Positions 1-10,364 are shown, counted from the stretch's first letter. The stretch: 64,000 bases of DNA from Pseudomonas fluorescens (GCF_900636825.1 NZ_LR134318.1:3133501-3197500); one strand, 5' to 3'. Notes: a model not told the origin generated them from the letters alone. Translations and numbers: made by a program.

Positions 1-1342
1 GCGTGCGCTGCGCGGCCTCCAGCAACATCGCCTCGACCTGACGCCACGGCGTGTCGTAACCAATGGTGACGATCGTGTCGACCACATACCCGGGGCCTTG
101 TACGGTGCGCGAATAGTTCTTGGTGACGGTGCCGGTGATCATCGAGTTAGGCAGGGTCAGCACTTCGCCCAGACCGGTGCGAATGCGCGTGGTGAACATG
201 CCCAGTTCGGTCACGGTGCCTTCGTACTCGCCAATCCTGACGAACTCACCGGGGCGCAAGGTGCGTGTGTAGGTCAGGATCAATCCGGCCGCGGCCTGAC
301 CCACGACGCTGGTGGCGCCGAGGGAAATCATCAGGCCGATCAACACCGACAACCCCTTGAACGCATCGGTGCCAGCGCCTGGCAGATACGGATAGGCCAT
401 GGCCAGTGCAAACAGCCAGATCGCCAACGCGGTCAGGCGTTGCGTCGGTTGCAGGGTTTCGTGGTTCAGCCAGCTGAAAGTGCCCGGCATGGCCATGCGC
501 CGCAGGATGCGCCGGGTAAACGCGGTAACGCCGCGGGCAATGAAGAAAATCGCCAGCGCCACACCCAGACCGGGAATCGCCCCGACAATGCCTTGCACCA
601 GGTAGCCAAGCAGTTCAAACAGGTAATTATTGAGGCTTTCTCCCCAGGGCCGTGTGTAGGGAAATCGCGACAGCACAAAACCCAGCCATTCGTAGGTCAG
701 CAGCAGGATCACCAGCCAGCGCAGCAGCAAGAGCAACCGGCTGACCAGCGGATAGAGAAAGTTCGAGTCGATCAGTTGCACTCGTCCCACCCTCAGCGCC
801 TGGGTGTGCCGCTCCATTAGCGCCGGAAGCCTGGCCAGCAACTTGCGCCGCAGGTACGCCAGGCACCAGAGCAGACCGAGATAGATCAGGGTTGCCACCG
901 CCACCAGCGCGAGCGAGCGCAGGATCATCTCGATATTGCGTGCCTCACGGGTTTCCGTGACGACCTGACGGAGTTTCTCCGCCGCGCCTTCAGCGGCCTG
1001 TTGCACTGACGAATAGGCGAGGCTGTCGACATCCTGCGGCGCGACGATGAACGCGCGCTTGTCGCCGATCAACACCATGTAGCTGTTCTGAATCGCGTCG
1101 GTGCTGATGTTCAGCGCCGCGTTCTCGTCCAAAGCCTCGCTGATGACCATTTTTGCGCGTTTGACCCGAGACGCCGGAGCCTCGCCCAGAATGGTCGCGC
1201 GAAACAGCATGATGCTGCGGTTGGCGACCTTCAACTCCACCGCTTCATCGGCGGGTTTTGTCGCCTCGTCGATCGCCCAGCCCACCCCGCTCCACAGCAC
1301 TGCAAACACCACCATCGATACCGCCAGCAGCCTGCTTCGCAT
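1..1342 (-). CDS. MscS-family mechanosensitive ion channel (3' part outside window)
   Basis: The frame is open from an ATG at 1342 to the window edge, so about 447 residues are visible and the C-terminus is missing. It starts with a signal-like hydrophobic stretch (MRSRLLAVSMVVFAVLWSGV), followed by a soluble periplasmic-type region of about 120 residues and then several hydrophobic segments. Near residues 360-440 is the MscS pore and beta-domain signature: a glycine/alanine-rich helix (SLGATSVVGQAAAGLILTY), then 'LRPGEFVRIGEYEGTV' and 'LGEVLTLPNSMI'. The family consists of inner-membrane channels that release solutes during hypo-osmotic shock. The large N-terminal extension makes it a long MscS homologue rather than the minimal type. 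It is divergent from the FadL-type gene. Confidence 0.88.
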   Translation of the reverse strand, partial: MRSRLLAVSMVVFAVLWSGVGWAIDEATKPADEAVELKVANRSIMLFRATILGEAPASRVKRAKMVISEALDENAALNISTDAIQNSYMVLIGDKRAFIVAPQDVDSLAYSSVQQAAEGAAEKLRQVVTETREARNIEMILRSLALVAVATLIYLGLLWCLAYLRRKLLARLPALMERHTQALRVGRVQLIDSNFLYPLVSRLLLLLRWLVILLLTYEWLGFVLSRFPYTRPWGESLNNYLFELLGYLVQGIVGAIPGLGVALAIFFIARGVTAFTRRILRRMAMPGTFSWLNHETLQPTQRLTALAIWLFALAMAYPYLPGAGTDAFKGLSVLIGLMISLGATSVVGQAAAGLILTYTRTLRPGEFVRIGEYEGTVTELGMFTTRIRTGLGEVLTLPNSMITGTVTKNYSRTVQGPGYVVDTIVTIGYDTPWRQVEAMLLEAAQRT

Positions 1343-1572
1343 GCGCCTGTTTCCTTACGCCCAAGTGTCAAAGAGGGTTACGTAAGCCAGCGTAGTCGAG
1401 CGATCAACGCCTGTCAGATTTGCCCCGGGAGTTAAATGTCACAGCAGATTTTCCGGGCCGCTATGAGCCCGGATCACATCCGCCCCGCTCGTCTTTACGA
1501 CCAATCAACTGGTGCGCTGGCCGATTCGCGTCTAAACCTGATGCACGTCCCCGTTTATAAGGAAGTACCCGG

Positions 1573-2850
1573 ATGCGATCGACACATTCACTGATGATTC
1601 TTGCCTTGGCCGGTAGCGCCGGTCAGGCGTGGGCGGGTGGTATTCAGCTGTATGAGGCCGGTCAGGAAGGCGCCGGGCTGGCCAATGCGGGCTCGGCGGC
1701 GCTGGCGACCGAGCCGAGCGTATTGATGAGCAACCCGGCGGGCATCGCCGCACTCAAAGGCACGCAGATCACCCTGACCGGCCAAGCGGTGTTCGGTGGC
1801 CTGGGCTTTGATCGGGACGGTGACAACGATTTTTCCGGCAATGAGGGCGGCAATCCACTGCCGATCCTCCCCGGCAGCAGCTTTTTCATCAGCCATGAAG
1901 TCAATGACCGCGCCAGCATCGGTTTTGGGCTGTACGGCAATTTCGGCCTGAGCGTGAAGTACGACGACGACTGGGCCGGGCGCTATTTCACTCAGGAATC
2001 GACATTGATCGGCATTTCGATGCAGCCGACCTTCGCCTACAAAATCACCGACGACCTGTCGATGGGCATCGGCCCGCGTCTGGTTTACGGCTATTACTAC
2101 ACAAAAATGGCCATCGACAATAACGCCTTCCTGCCGGGCACACCGTTCCAGGAAGATGGCAACCTGCAGTTCAAGGACACCGACACCGGCGTCGGCCTTA
2201 ACCTCGGTCTGCGCTATCAACTGGACCCCCGCACCACCATCGGCCTCGCCTACACCAGCAAGGTCAAGATGGAATTCAAGGACGCGCCGTCAACCCATGG
2301 CGTGCGTAATCCGCTGCTCAATCTGGCCTTGTCACGACTCGATGTCGACGAGCTGGAAATCGACATGAACATCCCACAAACCGCGACCCTCAGCATCGCC
2401 CATCAGTTGAACGAGCAATGGACGTTGCTCAGTTCGGTGAACTGGCAGGACTGGAGCGACTTTGCCGACATCGCGGTGAACGTCGATACGGCGCTCGGCG
2501 ATGTTTCCCGTTCGGTCGACCGCAAGTATCAGGACACATGGCACTTGTCGATCGGCGCGCAAAATCAGATCAGCCCGAAACTGCGCTGGAACATGGGCAT
2601 CGGCTACGACAGCTCCGCCGTCAAAGACAAGGACCGCACCGTCGACAACCCGATGAACGAGACCTGGCGATTGGCGACGGGCCTGAGCTACAAACTGGCC
2701 GAAGACACCGACATCAACCTCAACTACACGCTGGTCTGGTTGGGCGATATGGACGTGCAGCAAACCAAGCGCAATGGCCAGACGCTGTCGGGCAGTTATC
2801 CCAACAGCGCGCTGCACATCGTCGGGGGTGGCGTGACCTGGCGGTTTTGA
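1573..2850 (+). CDS. OmpP1/FadL-family outer membrane transporter
   Basis: This 425-residue protein begins with a signal peptide of about 21 residues ending AWA. The mature N-terminus 'GGIQLYEAGQEGAGLANAG' and the following 'SVLMSNPAGIAAL' are the FadL hatch signature. The rest is alternating amphipathic beta-strand sequence ending in the aromatic C-terminus 'GVTWRF', as expected for insertion by the BAM machinery. FadL proteins carry long-chain fatty acids and other hydrophobic compounds across the outer membrane. The start is preceded by AAGGAA at a suitable distance. The exact substrate is not readable from the sequence. It is followed by a repeat-filled gap and then an OprD porin. Confidence 0.9.
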   Translation: MRSTHSLMILALAGSAGQAWAGGIQLYEAGQEGAGLANAGSAALATEPSVLMSNPAGIAALKGTQITLTGQAVFGGLGFDRDGDNDFSGNEGGNPLPILPGSSFFISHEVNDRASIGFGLYGNFGLSVKYDDDWAGRYFTQESTLIGISMQPTFAYKITDDLSMGIGPRLVYGYYYTKMAIDNNAFLPGTPFQEDGNLQFKDTDTGVGLNLGLRYQLDPRTTIGLAYTSKVKMEFKDAPSTHGVRNPLLNLALSRLDVDELEIDMNIPQTATLSIAHQLNEQWTLLSSVNWQDWSDFADIAVNVDTALGDVSRSVDRKYQDTWHLSIGAQNQISPKLRWNMGIGYDSSAVKDKDRTVDNPMNETWRLATGLSYKLAEDTDINLNYTLVWLGDMDVQQTKRNGQTLSGSYPNSALHIVGGGVTWRF

Positions 2851-2872
2851 TGCCACGACCTGCAATTATGTC

Positions 2873-3120
2873 GACTGAGCCACCGCCATCGCTTGCAGGG
2901 CAAGCTCCCACAGGGGTCTGAGCCGTTCAGTGATCTCGCGATTGCCACGAGACCTTGTGGGAGCTGGCTTGCCAGCGATGAGGCAAGCACAGTCAGCGTC
3001 TTCATTGACTGAGCCACCGCCATCGCTCGCAGGGCAAGCTCCCACAGGTATCTGAGCCGTTCAGGGATCTTGCGATTGCCACGAGACCTTGTGGGAGCCA
3101 GCCCTGCTGGCGATGGCGTC
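2873..3120. repeat. Two-copy intergenic REP-type hairpin repeat
   Basis: The 351-bp gap between the two porin genes holds no gene. It contains two direct copies of about 134 bp, starting near 2873 and 3007 with 'gactgagccaccgccatcgc'. Each copy carries inverted arms ('gggcaagctcccaca' and 'tgtgggagc..gc') separated by a shared central segment containing 'gattgccacgagacctt'. The arms match the gtgggagc-type REP elements common in Pseudomonas fluorescens-group genomes. They may limit transcription running from the FadL gene into the next gene. Confidence 0.8.
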
Positions 3121-3201
3121 AGTGCAATTCAGCACATCGGCTCAATCTTGTAAGCGGATATTCTTCGATCATTCGGCCACTTCAATTGCTGGCCACTGAC
3201 C

Positions 3202-4497
3202 ATGATCGATCATGCACTTTCGCGTTTCAGCCTGCTCGCCCTGCTCTGCAGTCTGCACGGCACAGCCAGCGCGAGCGGTTTCCTTGATGACGCGAAGACC
3301 GAGGTGCTCAGCCGCAACTTCTTCCTGAGCAATGACTACCGAACCCCTTCGCCCACCGGCAAAAGCTATAAACAGGAATGGGCGCAAGGCTTTATCGGCA
3401 CGTTTACATCAGGCTACACATCGGGCAGCGTGGGATTCGGCATCGACGCCCATGCGTTCCTTGGCTTGAAGCTCGATGGCGGCAGAGGCCATTCCGGCAC
3501 CGGTCTGTTACCGGTGAACAGCAGCGGTCGCAGCGAATCGGATTACTCCGACGCCGGCGGCGCGTTCAAATTGAAGGTTTCGCGCACCACCCTCGCGTTC
3601 GGCGAAATGACCGTCGAAACACCGGTATTCGACACCTCCGACAAACGCCTGCAACCGGAATTCGCCACGGGGTTTCTGATAAATAGCCGCGAAATCGACA
3701 ACGTTAATCTGCAGGCCGGACACTTCACCGCCTTCAAAAACCAGGACAGTTCTTCCGGCCATGGCGACTTCTATGGCTACGGCGCCAACACCGAAGCCGG
3801 CGGGATCAGCTTCCTCGGCGCCGACTTGTTCGGCGACAGCCCCGTCGGCGGTTCGCTGTTTGCCTCGGAGCTCAGCGACGCCTGGCACCAGTACTACGGC
3901 AATCTGCATTTCAGACAATCCGGCGTGCTGCTCGACGCCAACCTCTATCACACCCAAGACACCGGTCGGGCCGTGGCCGGCGCGATCGACAACACCGCAT
4001 TCAGCCTGTCCGGCAAATACACCTTCGGCGCGCACGGGATAATGCTCGGCTGGCAACGTATCGATGGCGACACGCCGTTCGATTTTGTCGGCGGCGACTC
4101 GATCTACCTCGCCAACTCCATCAAATACGCCGACTTCAACGGCGCCGGCGAACGCTCGTGGCAAGCGCGCTACGACCTCGACCTCGGCGTCTTCGGCATC
4201 CCCGGCCTGACCTTCATGACCCGCTACGTCTCCGGCAACCACATTGACGGCACCCACGCGCCCAAGGGCGGCGCGTACAACCCGTTCGATCCCGACAGCG
4301 GCGCATATCAGCCGCAGCAAGGCGCCGGCGGCAAACACTGGGAGCGCGATATTGATTTGAAATACATCGTGCAATCGGGAGCGGCGAAGGATTTGTCGGT
4401 GCAGCTATCGCACGTTTCGCACCGGGCAAATGATGCGCAGGCCGGGGATGATATTGACCGGATATATGTGGTGGTGCAGTACCCGTTGGGGTTTTGA
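3202..4497 (+). CDS. OprD-family outer membrane porin
   Basis: This 431-residue protein has a signal peptide of about 24 residues ending ASA. The mature start 'SGFLDDAKTEVLSRNFFLSN' is the hallmark of the OprD family. Further family features are 'EWAQGFIGTFTSGYTSGSVG' near residue 60 and the C-terminal strand 'DIDRIYVVVQYPLGF'. OprD porins are substrate-selective 18-strand channels for amino acids, peptides or aromatic acids. The substrate of this one cannot be deduced. No strong Shine-Dalgarno sequence is seen before the ATG. It has no obvious operon partner. Confidence 0.93.
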   Translation: MIDHALSRFSLLALLCSLHGTASASGFLDDAKTEVLSRNFFLSNDYRTPSPTGKSYKQEWAQGFIGTFTSGYTSGSVGFGIDAHAFLGLKLDGGRGHSGTGLLPVNSSGRSESDYSDAGGAFKLKVSRTTLAFGEMTVETPVFDTSDKRLQPEFATGFLINSREIDNVNLQAGHFTAFKNQDSSSGHGDFYGYGANTEAGGISFLGADLFGDSPVGGSLFASELSDAWHQYYGNLHFRQSGVLLDANLYHTQDTGRAVAGAIDNTAFSLSGKYTFGAHGIMLGWQRIDGDTPFDFVGGDSIYLANSIKYADFNGAGERSWQARYDLDLGVFGIPGLTFMTRYVSGNHIDGTHAPKGGAYNPFDPDSGAYQPQQGAGGKHWERDIDLKYIVQSGAAKDLSVQLSHVSHRANDAQAGDDIDRIYVVVQYPLGF

Positions 4498-4668
4498 ATC
4501 CGCGCGTTCATTAACATCTTGAACAGAAGCGTTTATGTAATTCGGCGCTCCACAACCCTAACATCCTTCGCGATTTTGATAGCTTGACCGACAGGCCTGA
4601 ATGCTCGATGGCGCACCAATAGTATGATAATTTGCACGGAACCGACCATCTGCCTGGAGGCCCTAATC

Positions 4669-4914
4669 ATGGGAACCGTACGCAAAACCATTACCGTCAC
4701 CGACCAGCAAGACAGCTGGATCAAAGCGCAGATTGAAGCAGGTCATTACACCAACGATAGCGAATACATTCGCGATCTTATCCGCCGAGAGCAAGAGCGT
4801 AGCGCTGAAATTGACACGATCCGCGCAGCGCTTCGTGAGGGTGAGTCCAGTGGAAAACCTCGCCCATTTGATTCCGTTGCATTCAAGCAGAGAATGTTAA
4901 CCACGCATGACTGA
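4669..4914 (+). CDS. ParD-type antitoxin (type II TA)
   Basis: This 81-residue protein starts at the ATG at 4669, which is preceded by 'ctggagg'. An in-frame ATG at 4624 lacks a ribosome binding site and would add unrelated residues. The N-terminus 'VRKTITVTDQQDSWIKAQIE' followed by 'YTNDSEYIRDLIRREQER' is the ribbon-helix-helix DNA-binding fold of the ParD/CopG group. The C-terminal half is charged and presumably wraps the toxin. It overlaps the toxin gene by 8 nt, so the two are probably translated together. Such antitoxins repress their own operon. Whether this pair is active is not known. Confidence 0.9.
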   Translation: MGTVRKTITVTDQQDSWIKAQIEAGHYTNDSEYIRDLIRREQERSAEIDTIRAALREGESSGKPRPFDSVAFKQRMLTTHD

Positions 4915-5197
4915 ATATCGTCTGACGCCCGCTGCCGAAGCTGACCTTGAGGCAATCTGGATATACACCGTGCGCCAGTGGGGCGTGGATCAAGGCAATA
5001 ATTACATCGACGCCCTGACCTCTGCATTCTTGCAGTTGGCCGAGCGCCCGAAAACAGCGCCGGCCTGCGACGACATACGTGCAGGCTACCGCCGTTGTCG
5101 GGTGGAGCGGCATATGATTTATTTTCGAATCACTGCTTACGGGATTGCGATCATCAGAGTCTTGCATGACCGAATGGAAGTGCAGCGCAATCTCTAA
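4907..5197 (+). CDS. ParE/RelE-superfamily toxin
   Basis: This 96-residue protein has the family opening 'YRLTPAAEADLEAIWIYT', the middle motif 'CDDIRAGYRRCRVERHMIYF' and the ending 'IAIIRVLHDRMEVQRNL'. These are typical of ParE, which poisons DNA gyrase, rather than of mRNA-cleaving RelE proteins. Length is normal for the family. It starts inside the last codons of the ParD-type gene. Genes for such modules are often mobile, but no mobile element flanks this one. Confidence 0.9.
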   Translation: MTEYRLTPAAEADLEAIWIYTVRQWGVDQGNNYIDALTSAFLQLAERPKTAPACDDIRAGYRRCRVERHMIYFRITAYGIAIIRVLHDRMEVQRNL

Positions 5198-5232
5198 TTC
5201 GCCCCTTTTTACTCTCGATAAATCTAATCGAT

Positions 5233-5276
5233 TGAAAAAACCGCCATCGCGAGCAGGCTTGCTCTCACAGGAAGCA
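5233..5276. repeat. Short REP-like element
   Basis: The sequence 'ccgccatcgcgagcaggcttgctctcacag' between the toxin gene and selC contains the arms 'gagcaggc' and 'gcttgctc'. It resembles a single REP element of the same family as the repeats at 2873-3120. It lies just beyond the 3' end of selC on the minus strand and could end that transcript. Confidence 0.5.
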
Positions 5277-5304
5277 TAAGTGTGTCTGAAGGTGCTCTGT
5301 TAAT

Positions 5305-5400
5305 TGGCGGAAGGCAGCCGGAGTCGAACCTGCCCGGGAACGGATGCCGTCCCCAACCGGGTTTGAAGCCCGGCCGCGCCACCGGGCGCGATTGCCTTCC
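5305..5400 (-). tRNA. selC: tRNA-Sec (UCA anticodon)
   Basis: The minus strand folds as a selenocysteine tRNA of about 96 nt. The acceptor stem is eight base pairs long (GGAAGGCA with TGCCTTCC), followed by an encoded CCA at 5305-5307. The T arm carries GGTTCGACTCC, there is a long variable arm, and the anticodon TCA lies at 5364-5366 (plus strand 'ttgaagc'). It begins only 6 nt after the selB stop codon, so it is very probably processed from the selA-selB transcript. Confidence 0.96.
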
Positions 5401-5406
5401 TTGAAC

Positions 5407-7323
5407 TCAGTGTGTATCGGGGTTGGCCAGTGCGTTGTCGGGGCGAATCTGCCGGGATTCGCCGATGCGTCGGGTCAGGCCGAGACGGTCGAAATATTCC
5501 AGATACTGAATACAGCGTTTGCGTCCCAAGCCTAGCGCATCGCGGAAGGTTGTCACCTGGATCGGTGGATTTTCCTCGGCGAGCTTCAACAATACCGCTG
5601 CCATTTGCCGCAATTGCACATCGTACATAAACAGATCGCGCACCACTTGGTGCATCAAGCCCAGCCGCGCCAGTTTGCGCAACAGCAGACGTACCACGGC
5701 ATCCTCCTGGCCAAGCGTTTTCGCCACGTCTCGTACCCATGGCGGATCGAATCCTGCGCTTTCAAACAGCGGCTGCATCTGCTGCCACAAGGTTTCGTCA
5801 TCAGCATTCAAGCGCACCTGATGGTCGGGAAGATGCAGCCACGGGCCGCTGGTGGTGATCGCGCCCGCTTCGCGCAATTCATCGAGCAGGCTGGCAAACG
5901 TTGAACGTTCCAGCGCCAGTCCGCTGAAGCGCCGCAGGCGGTCGCGGTCCGGGCCCATCTGATCAGGCTCCAGCTCATGAAACTTCGCCAGTTGCTCGAG
6001 CAACATAAATTTCAGTTGGCCCCAACGCTGGACGTTGAACAGCACGGGGCCTTGGCGGGTATCGATCAGGCGCACGTTGGCCGGCAGCATCCAGTCGGTG
6101 CGGGGCCGATTGAATTGGCGTTCAAGTATTTGCGGATCGAGGCCCGATGCGCTGTGACCAAGCAACACCGGCAGCACCTGTTCGAAACTGTCGCTGTGAG
6201 CCAAGGCGTGGAGTTGCGCAAGACGTTCGGGACTGCGCCGACGTCGGGCCGGGGCGAACGGGTCGAGTACGCGCCCGCCGCCAAGGGTGCGCTGGGCACT
6301 GGCGTCACGGAGGATCAGCCGATCGCCCTTCACTGCATGCACCGGTGCGTTGATCAGCAGCTGCGCAAACATGCGCTCGCCGGGGTTCAAGCGTGGGCCT
6401 TCAAGCAACGCGACGCGGGCAATCACATCCTTTGTGCCAAGGTGCACATGCACCGGGTGAAAGTGTTCGAATGTGCGTTCGCCGGGCAACAGTTGAAACT
6501 CGATGTCGACCCGCTGCGTCGGTGCGTGCAGCCATTGCGTCAGCAACCACTGGCCGCGATGGATCTGCGCCAGTTCAAGACGTTCGCCGCTGATATTCAA
6601 CGCCACTCGTTGTCCAGCCAAAGCCTGTTCGGCAGGTTGATTCTGCGCGTGCAAGCCGCGGACCCGCACCGATTTTCCAGAAGGCCCAAGAGTGAGCTTG
6701 TCTTCGACGGAAATCATCCCCGACAGCGCCGTTCCGGTGACCACAATCCCCGCACCGGCGACACTGAAGGCGCGGTCGATGGCCAAACGGAAACCACCTT
6801 CGCGACTGCGCTCTTGCACTTTATGTTGCTCGCCCACCAGCATTTCACGCAGAGCATCGACACCCTGCCCGGTTACGCTGGAGACGATCATCATCGGCGC
6901 GTCGGCATACGGGCCGGGCTCCAGTAAATCAAGGATCTGCCGCTGAATCTCTTCCACTCTGCCCGCCTCGACCCGGTCACACTTGGTGATCGCCACCAGC
7001 GCCCGAGGGATGCCGAGCAGTTCGACAATCGCCAGATGCTCGCGGGTCTGCGGCATCACGCCGTCGTCCGCCGCGACTACCAGCAGCACCAAATCGATAC
7101 CTTGGGCGCCGGCGAGCATGTTGTGGGTGAATTTCTCGTGGCCGGGGACGTCGATAAACCCGGTCAGGCCCGCGCCGGGTTCGAGTTCCGCGTAGAGGTA
7201 GCCAAGATCGATGGTCATGCCACGCTCGCGTTCCTGCGGGCGGCGGTCGCCGGTTTGTCCGGTCAGGGCTTGCAGCAGCGAGGTCTTGCCGTGGTCGATG
7301 TGCCCCGCCGTGCCGACAATCAT
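5407..7323 (-). CDS. selB: Selenocysteine-specific elongation factor SelB
   Basis: This 638-residue GTPase delivers Sec-tRNA to UGA codons marked by a SECIS hairpin. The N-terminal EF-Tu-like part shows the G1 loop '[17 protein letters not shown]', the G2 region '[12 protein letters not shown]', the G3 'DVPGHEKF' and the G4 'TKCD'. Beta-barrel domains follow. The C-terminal third has the winged-helix modules that bind SECIS RNA, for example '[20 protein letters not shown]' and '[20 protein letters not shown]'. Its ATG overlaps the selA stop codon (ATGA), which implies coupling. The length is close to E. coli SelB. Confidence 0.97.
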   Translation of the reverse strand: MIVGTAGHIDHGKTSLLQALTGQTGDRRPQERERGMTIDLGYLYAELEPGAGLTGFIDVPGHEKFTHNMLAGAQGIDLVLLVVAADDGVMPQTREHLAIVELLGIPRALVAITKCDRVEAGRVEEIQRQILDLLEPGPYADAPMMIVSSVTGQGVDALREMLVGEQHKVQERSREGGFRLAIDRAFSVAGAGIVVTGTALSGMISVEDKLTLGPSGKSVRVRGLHAQNQPAEQALAGQRVALNISGERLELAQIHRGQWLLTQWLHAPTQRVDIEFQLLPGERTFEHFHPVHVHLGTKDVIARVALLEGPRLNPGERMFAQLLINAPVHAVKGDRLILRDASAQRTLGGGRVLDPFAPARRRRSPERLAQLHALAHSDSFEQVLPVLLGHSASGLDPQILERQFNRPRTDWMLPANVRLIDTRQGPVLFNVQRWGQLKFMLLEQLAKFHELEPDQMGPDRDRLRRFSGLALERSTFASLLDELREAGAITTSGPWLHLPDHQVRLNADDETLWQQMQPLFESAGFDPPWVRDVAKTLGQEDAVVRLLLRKLARLGLMHQVVRDLFMYDVQLRQMAAVLLKLAEENPPIQVTTFRDALGLGRKRCIQYLEYFDRLGLTRRIGESRQIRPDNALANPDTH

Positions 7324-8720
7324 GAATCAACCTGCAACTGCGGCAATTGCGTGAGCCACGCCGGTTCGTCGTCGAGTTGGCGCAGGTCCAGCCACAGCGC
7401 GTCGTCGTCGATACGACCGAGCACGGGGATCGGCAAGGCCCGCAACGCGGCTTCCAGATTCAGCAGGCAACGCCCGCGCAAGCGCTTGGAGACTTGTGGG
7501 CGGCAGCGCAGCGCCGCACTCGGCAGACGCGCCACCGGTTGGCTGCCGCTGCCGATCATGCCCAAGGCCTCAACTGCACTGACCTGCCAGCGCTCACCTA
7601 ACAAGTCAGCCATCAAGGGCTGCAAACGTAAGGACTGGGCGAAGATGTCAGCTTGCGGGCGGGTCAGCAGGCGCAGGCTGGGCAGACGTTCAGCGAGGCG
7701 ATCCGGATCGCGGTACAAACCCAGCACTGCCTCCAGCGCCGCCAAGGTCAACTTGTCAACCCGCAAGGCGCGTTTCAGCGGATTCTTCTTGATCTTCGCA
7801 ATCAGCTCTTTACGCCCGACGATCAACCCGGCCTGCGGGCCGCCGAGCAGTTTATCGCCGCTGAAGGTAACGATGTCCGCGCCATCGAGCAGCGCCTGAC
7901 GCACCGTTGGCTCTGCGGGCAAGCCCCACCGTGTCAGATCCAGCAGGCTGCCGCTGCCGAGATCCTCCAGCAGCGGCAAGCCATGCGCGTGCGCCAACGC
8001 AGCCAGCTCAGCGGTCGGCACGCGGGCGGTAAACCCTTCGATGCTGTAGTTGCTCGCATGCACGCGCATGATCAAACCGCTGCGTGGATTGATCGCTGCT
8101 TCGTAATCGCGAGCATGGGTGCGATTGGTCGTACCGACTTCATGCAGTCGTACGCCGGCACGGGCCATGATGTCGGGGATACGAAACGCGCCGCCGATTT
8201 CGATCAGCTCGCCGCGAGAAATGATGCCTTCCTTGCGTACGCCCAGACTGTTGAGCGTCAGCAGCACCGCAGCGGCATTGTTGTTGACCACGGTGACGGC
8301 TTCGGCACCGGTCAGTTCACGGATCAGGCCCTCGATCAGATCATCACGGTCGCCGCGCTTGCCGCTGGCCAGATCGAATTCCAGATTGAGCGGATAACGC
8401 GCGGCCATTTGCACCGCTTCGATGGCTTCGTCGGGCAGCAACGCGCGGCCGAGATTGGTATGCAGCACGGTGCCGGTGAGGTTGAACACCCGGCGTACGT
8501 TGCTGCGCTGTTGCCGGTCCAGACGCTCACCGACGCGGCCGGCGAGCACTTCGGGACTGATTTCGACGGATGATAATTGCCCGTTCAAAACGCCGGGCCG
8601 CAATTCATCGAGCAATTGCCGCAAACTCGCCAGCAACGACTCACGGCCGTGGCGTTCAAGTAACGGCGCACACGCCGGGTGCCGCAACAAACCATCAATG
8701 GAAGGTAACCGCAGGGACAT
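7320..8720 (-). CDS. selA: L-seryl-tRNA(Sec) selenium transferase SelA
   Basis: SelA is a PLP enzyme that converts seryl-tRNA(Sec) to selenocysteyl-tRNA using selenophosphate. The ATG at 8720 ([12 protein letters not shown]) is chosen because AGGAG lies 7 nt upstream; an in-frame ATG at 8744 has no such support. That gives 466 residues, normal for the family. Features include '[17 protein letters not shown]' near residue 80, '[18 protein letters not shown]' and the PLP-lysine motif '[18 protein letters not shown]'. It lies between fdhE and selB. The selenophosphate synthetase gene (selD) is not in the window. Confidence 0.97.
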   Translation of the reverse strand: MSLRLPSIDGLLRHPACAPLLERHGRESLLASLRQLLDELRPGVLNGQLSSVEISPEVLAGRVGERLDRQQRSNVRRVFNLTGTVLHTNLGRALLPDEAIEAVQMAARYPLNLEFDLASGKRGDRDDLIEGLIRELTGAEAVTVVNNNAAAVLLTLNSLGVRKEGIISRGELIEIGGAFRIPDIMARAGVRLHEVGTTNRTHARDYEAAINPRSGLIMRVHASNYSIEGFTARVPTAELAALAHAHGLPLLEDLGSGSLLDLTRWGLPAEPTVRQALLDGADIVTFSGDKLLGGPQAGLIVGRKELIAKIKKNPLKRALRVDKLTLAALEAVLGLYRDPDRLAERLPSLRLLTRPQADIFAQSLRLQPLMADLLGERWQVSAVEALGMIGSGSQPVARLPSAALRCRPQVSKRLRGRCLLNLEAALRALPIPVLGRIDDDALWLDLRQLDDEPAWLTQLPQLQVDS

Positions 8721-8768
8721 CAGCCACTCCTGGAAACAGATCACTGCGCCAGAGTGTAGACCCTTCGT

Positions 8769-9695
8769 TCACTCGTCTCCGGGTGCTAGCAACAAGTTCG
8801 GCGCCAAGCGCTGATAACCGTCCTGCGCCAGGCGCATGTCCAGCAGCAGACTGCCGAGATCCGCCGACAGCGCCTCGGCCTCGGCATCGTTTTCCAGATA
8901 AATCAGTTTCAGGTAACTATTACAGCCCGGACAGACTTCAGCACGCAGCGGCGCCTGATTGGCCGCGTGGCGATCGTTCTCGAAGCTCAGGTAATCAAGG
9001 CCTTTGCTCGATTCGCAATACACGCACTTGACTCGCACCACATGCCATTCACAGGCGCACAGCGAACACACCAGATATCGCAAACCGTTGTGTTTGCCGC
9101 GATGGCGGATCACTCCGGCCATGGCGGGCGAACCGCAGGCCGGGCATTGGCTGAGGCTGTCGCCGGGTTGCAGTTTCAGGTCAGCCGCGCTGAGCAACCA
9201 ATGGCTCCACGCCGTCTGCAGCGCCGCGCCGAGAAACGGCACCAGTTGCGCCGGCACCAGTGAATATTGGCCGCTGACCAACGCCACCGCCCATGAACGC
9301 AAGTGGCCGGGACTGGCAGCGCGTAGCGTGTCCACCGCCGCAACAACAGCGGGCTGAGCCACAGGCTCGTAACGCTGAAGAAAAACCTCGAGGTAAGCCT
9401 GCCAACCTTCTTCCCGCACCAATGTGTCGGCCGCAAACGGCGGCAAGCCATGTTGCTGACACGTCTCGATTCGCTGCGCATCCAGCGCACTGTTCGACGG
9501 TGGATCATCGAACACCTGCTGCTGCACCCGGCACAAACCCGCGATCAACCGCAAGTATTCAGCCAGCGCATGCCCCTCGGCCAAATGCTCGAGGCGTTGC
9601 GCACGCAGCGTGAACAGATTGCGTGGCGGCATATACAGAAACGGCGGCGAACTGGCCGCCGCTTCGATTTCCCCCGGTTCGAGAATGGTCGGCAA
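8769..9695 (-). CDS. fdhE: Formate dehydrogenase accessory protein FdhE
   Basis: This 308-residue cytoplasmic protein is needed for assembly of respiratory formate dehydrogenases. Four CxxC pairs form the FdhE rubredoxin-like iron site: 'CPACGSPAMAG', 'CSLCACEW', 'CVYCESSKG' and 'CPGCNSYLK'. The start appears to be TTG at 9695, three nucleotides after the fdnI stop codon, followed by 'PTILEPGEIEAAA'; no ATG gives a better fit. It is encoded directly after fdnGHI and before selA, so it is probably made together with its substrate enzyme. Confidence 0.94.
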   Translation of the reverse strand: MPTILEPGEIEAAASSPPFLYMPPRNLFTLRAQRLEHLAEGHALAEYLRLIAGLCRVQQQVFDDPPSNSALDAQRIETCQQHGLPPFAADTLVREEGWQAYLEVFLQRYEPVAQPAVVAAVDTLRAASPGHLRSWAVALVSGQYSLVPAQLVPFLGAALQTAWSHWLLSAADLKLQPGDSLSQCPACGSPAMAGVIRHRGKHNGLRYLVCSLCACEWHVVRVKCVYCESSKGLDYLSFENDRHAANQAPLRAEVCPGCNSYLKLIYLENDAEAEALSADLGSLLLDMRLAQDGYQRLAPNLLLAPGDE

Positions 9696-9698
9696 AAG

Positions 9699-10364
9699 TC
9701 AGCCCTTTTTGGTCAGCGGTCGCTCAGGCACGTCGCGAGGCTGTTTCTCGCGGGTCACCTCGCGGTACCACAGTTCATGATGTTTCTTCGCCCACGGCCG
9801 GCTGACCCAGCCATGCAGCATGGCGTCCACCGAACCCTTGATCCACAGACCCGCGTAAATATGAATGATGATGCTCAGCACCAGAACAAAACCCGCCAGC
9901 GCATGTAAAAGCATGGCCCAGCGGATCACGCTGATGCCGAAGTACGCACTGAACCAAGCGCGCCAGATCACCAGCCCGGTGAACAGCAAACCGAGCATGC
10001 ACAGCAGTAAAGTCCAGAACAGCAGCTTTTGCCCGGCGTTGTATTTGCCCACCGGCGGCACGCTTTGTTCGTCGTTGACCATGACCCGATTGATCCGCCG
10101 CAACCACTGGCGGTCATTGGCGATGAAAAAGTTGGTGCGCCAGAAACTGAACACCAGGCCGAGAAACAGCACAAACATGGCGATGCCCATGTATGGGTGC
10201 AGGATCCGCGTCCAGGTGCCGCCGCCAAACAGGTTGCTCAGCCAGAACAGCGATGGATGAAACAGCGCCAGCCCCGACAACCCGGCCATGAAAAACAGGA
10301 TCGCCACCAGCCAGTGATTGGTGCGCTGGTTGGCGCTGTAGCGCAGGATCGTCTTGTTGCTCAT
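9699..10364 (-). CDS. fdnI: Formate dehydrogenase gamma subunit, cytochrome b556
   Basis: This 221-residue inner-membrane subunit passes electrons from the beta subunit to quinone. About four hydrophobic segments are visible: '[19 protein letters not shown]', '[18 protein letters not shown]', '[20 protein letters not shown]' and '[20 protein letters not shown]'. Histidines in the first, second and fourth (NHWLV, HPYMG, LLHALAG, IIHIY) are candidate haem b ligands. Its ATG overlaps the fdnH stop codon by 4 nt. Confidence 0.95.
   Translation of the reverse strand: MSNKTILRYSANQRTNHWLVAILFFMAGLSGLALFHPSLFWLSNLFGGGTWTRILHPYMGIAMFVLFLGLVFSFWRTNFFIANDRQWLRRINRVMVNDEQSVPPVGKYNAGQKLLFWTLLLCMLGLLFTGLVIWRAWFSAYFGISVIRWAMLLHALAGFVLVLSIIIHIYAGLWIKGSVDAMLHGWVSRPWAKKHHELWYREVTREKQPRDVPERPLTKKG

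Noticed and set aside
5305..5400. Genomic island at the selC tRNA
   Set aside because: selC is a known integration site in enterobacteria, but no integrase, repeat of the tRNA 3' end or foreign gene block is seen here.
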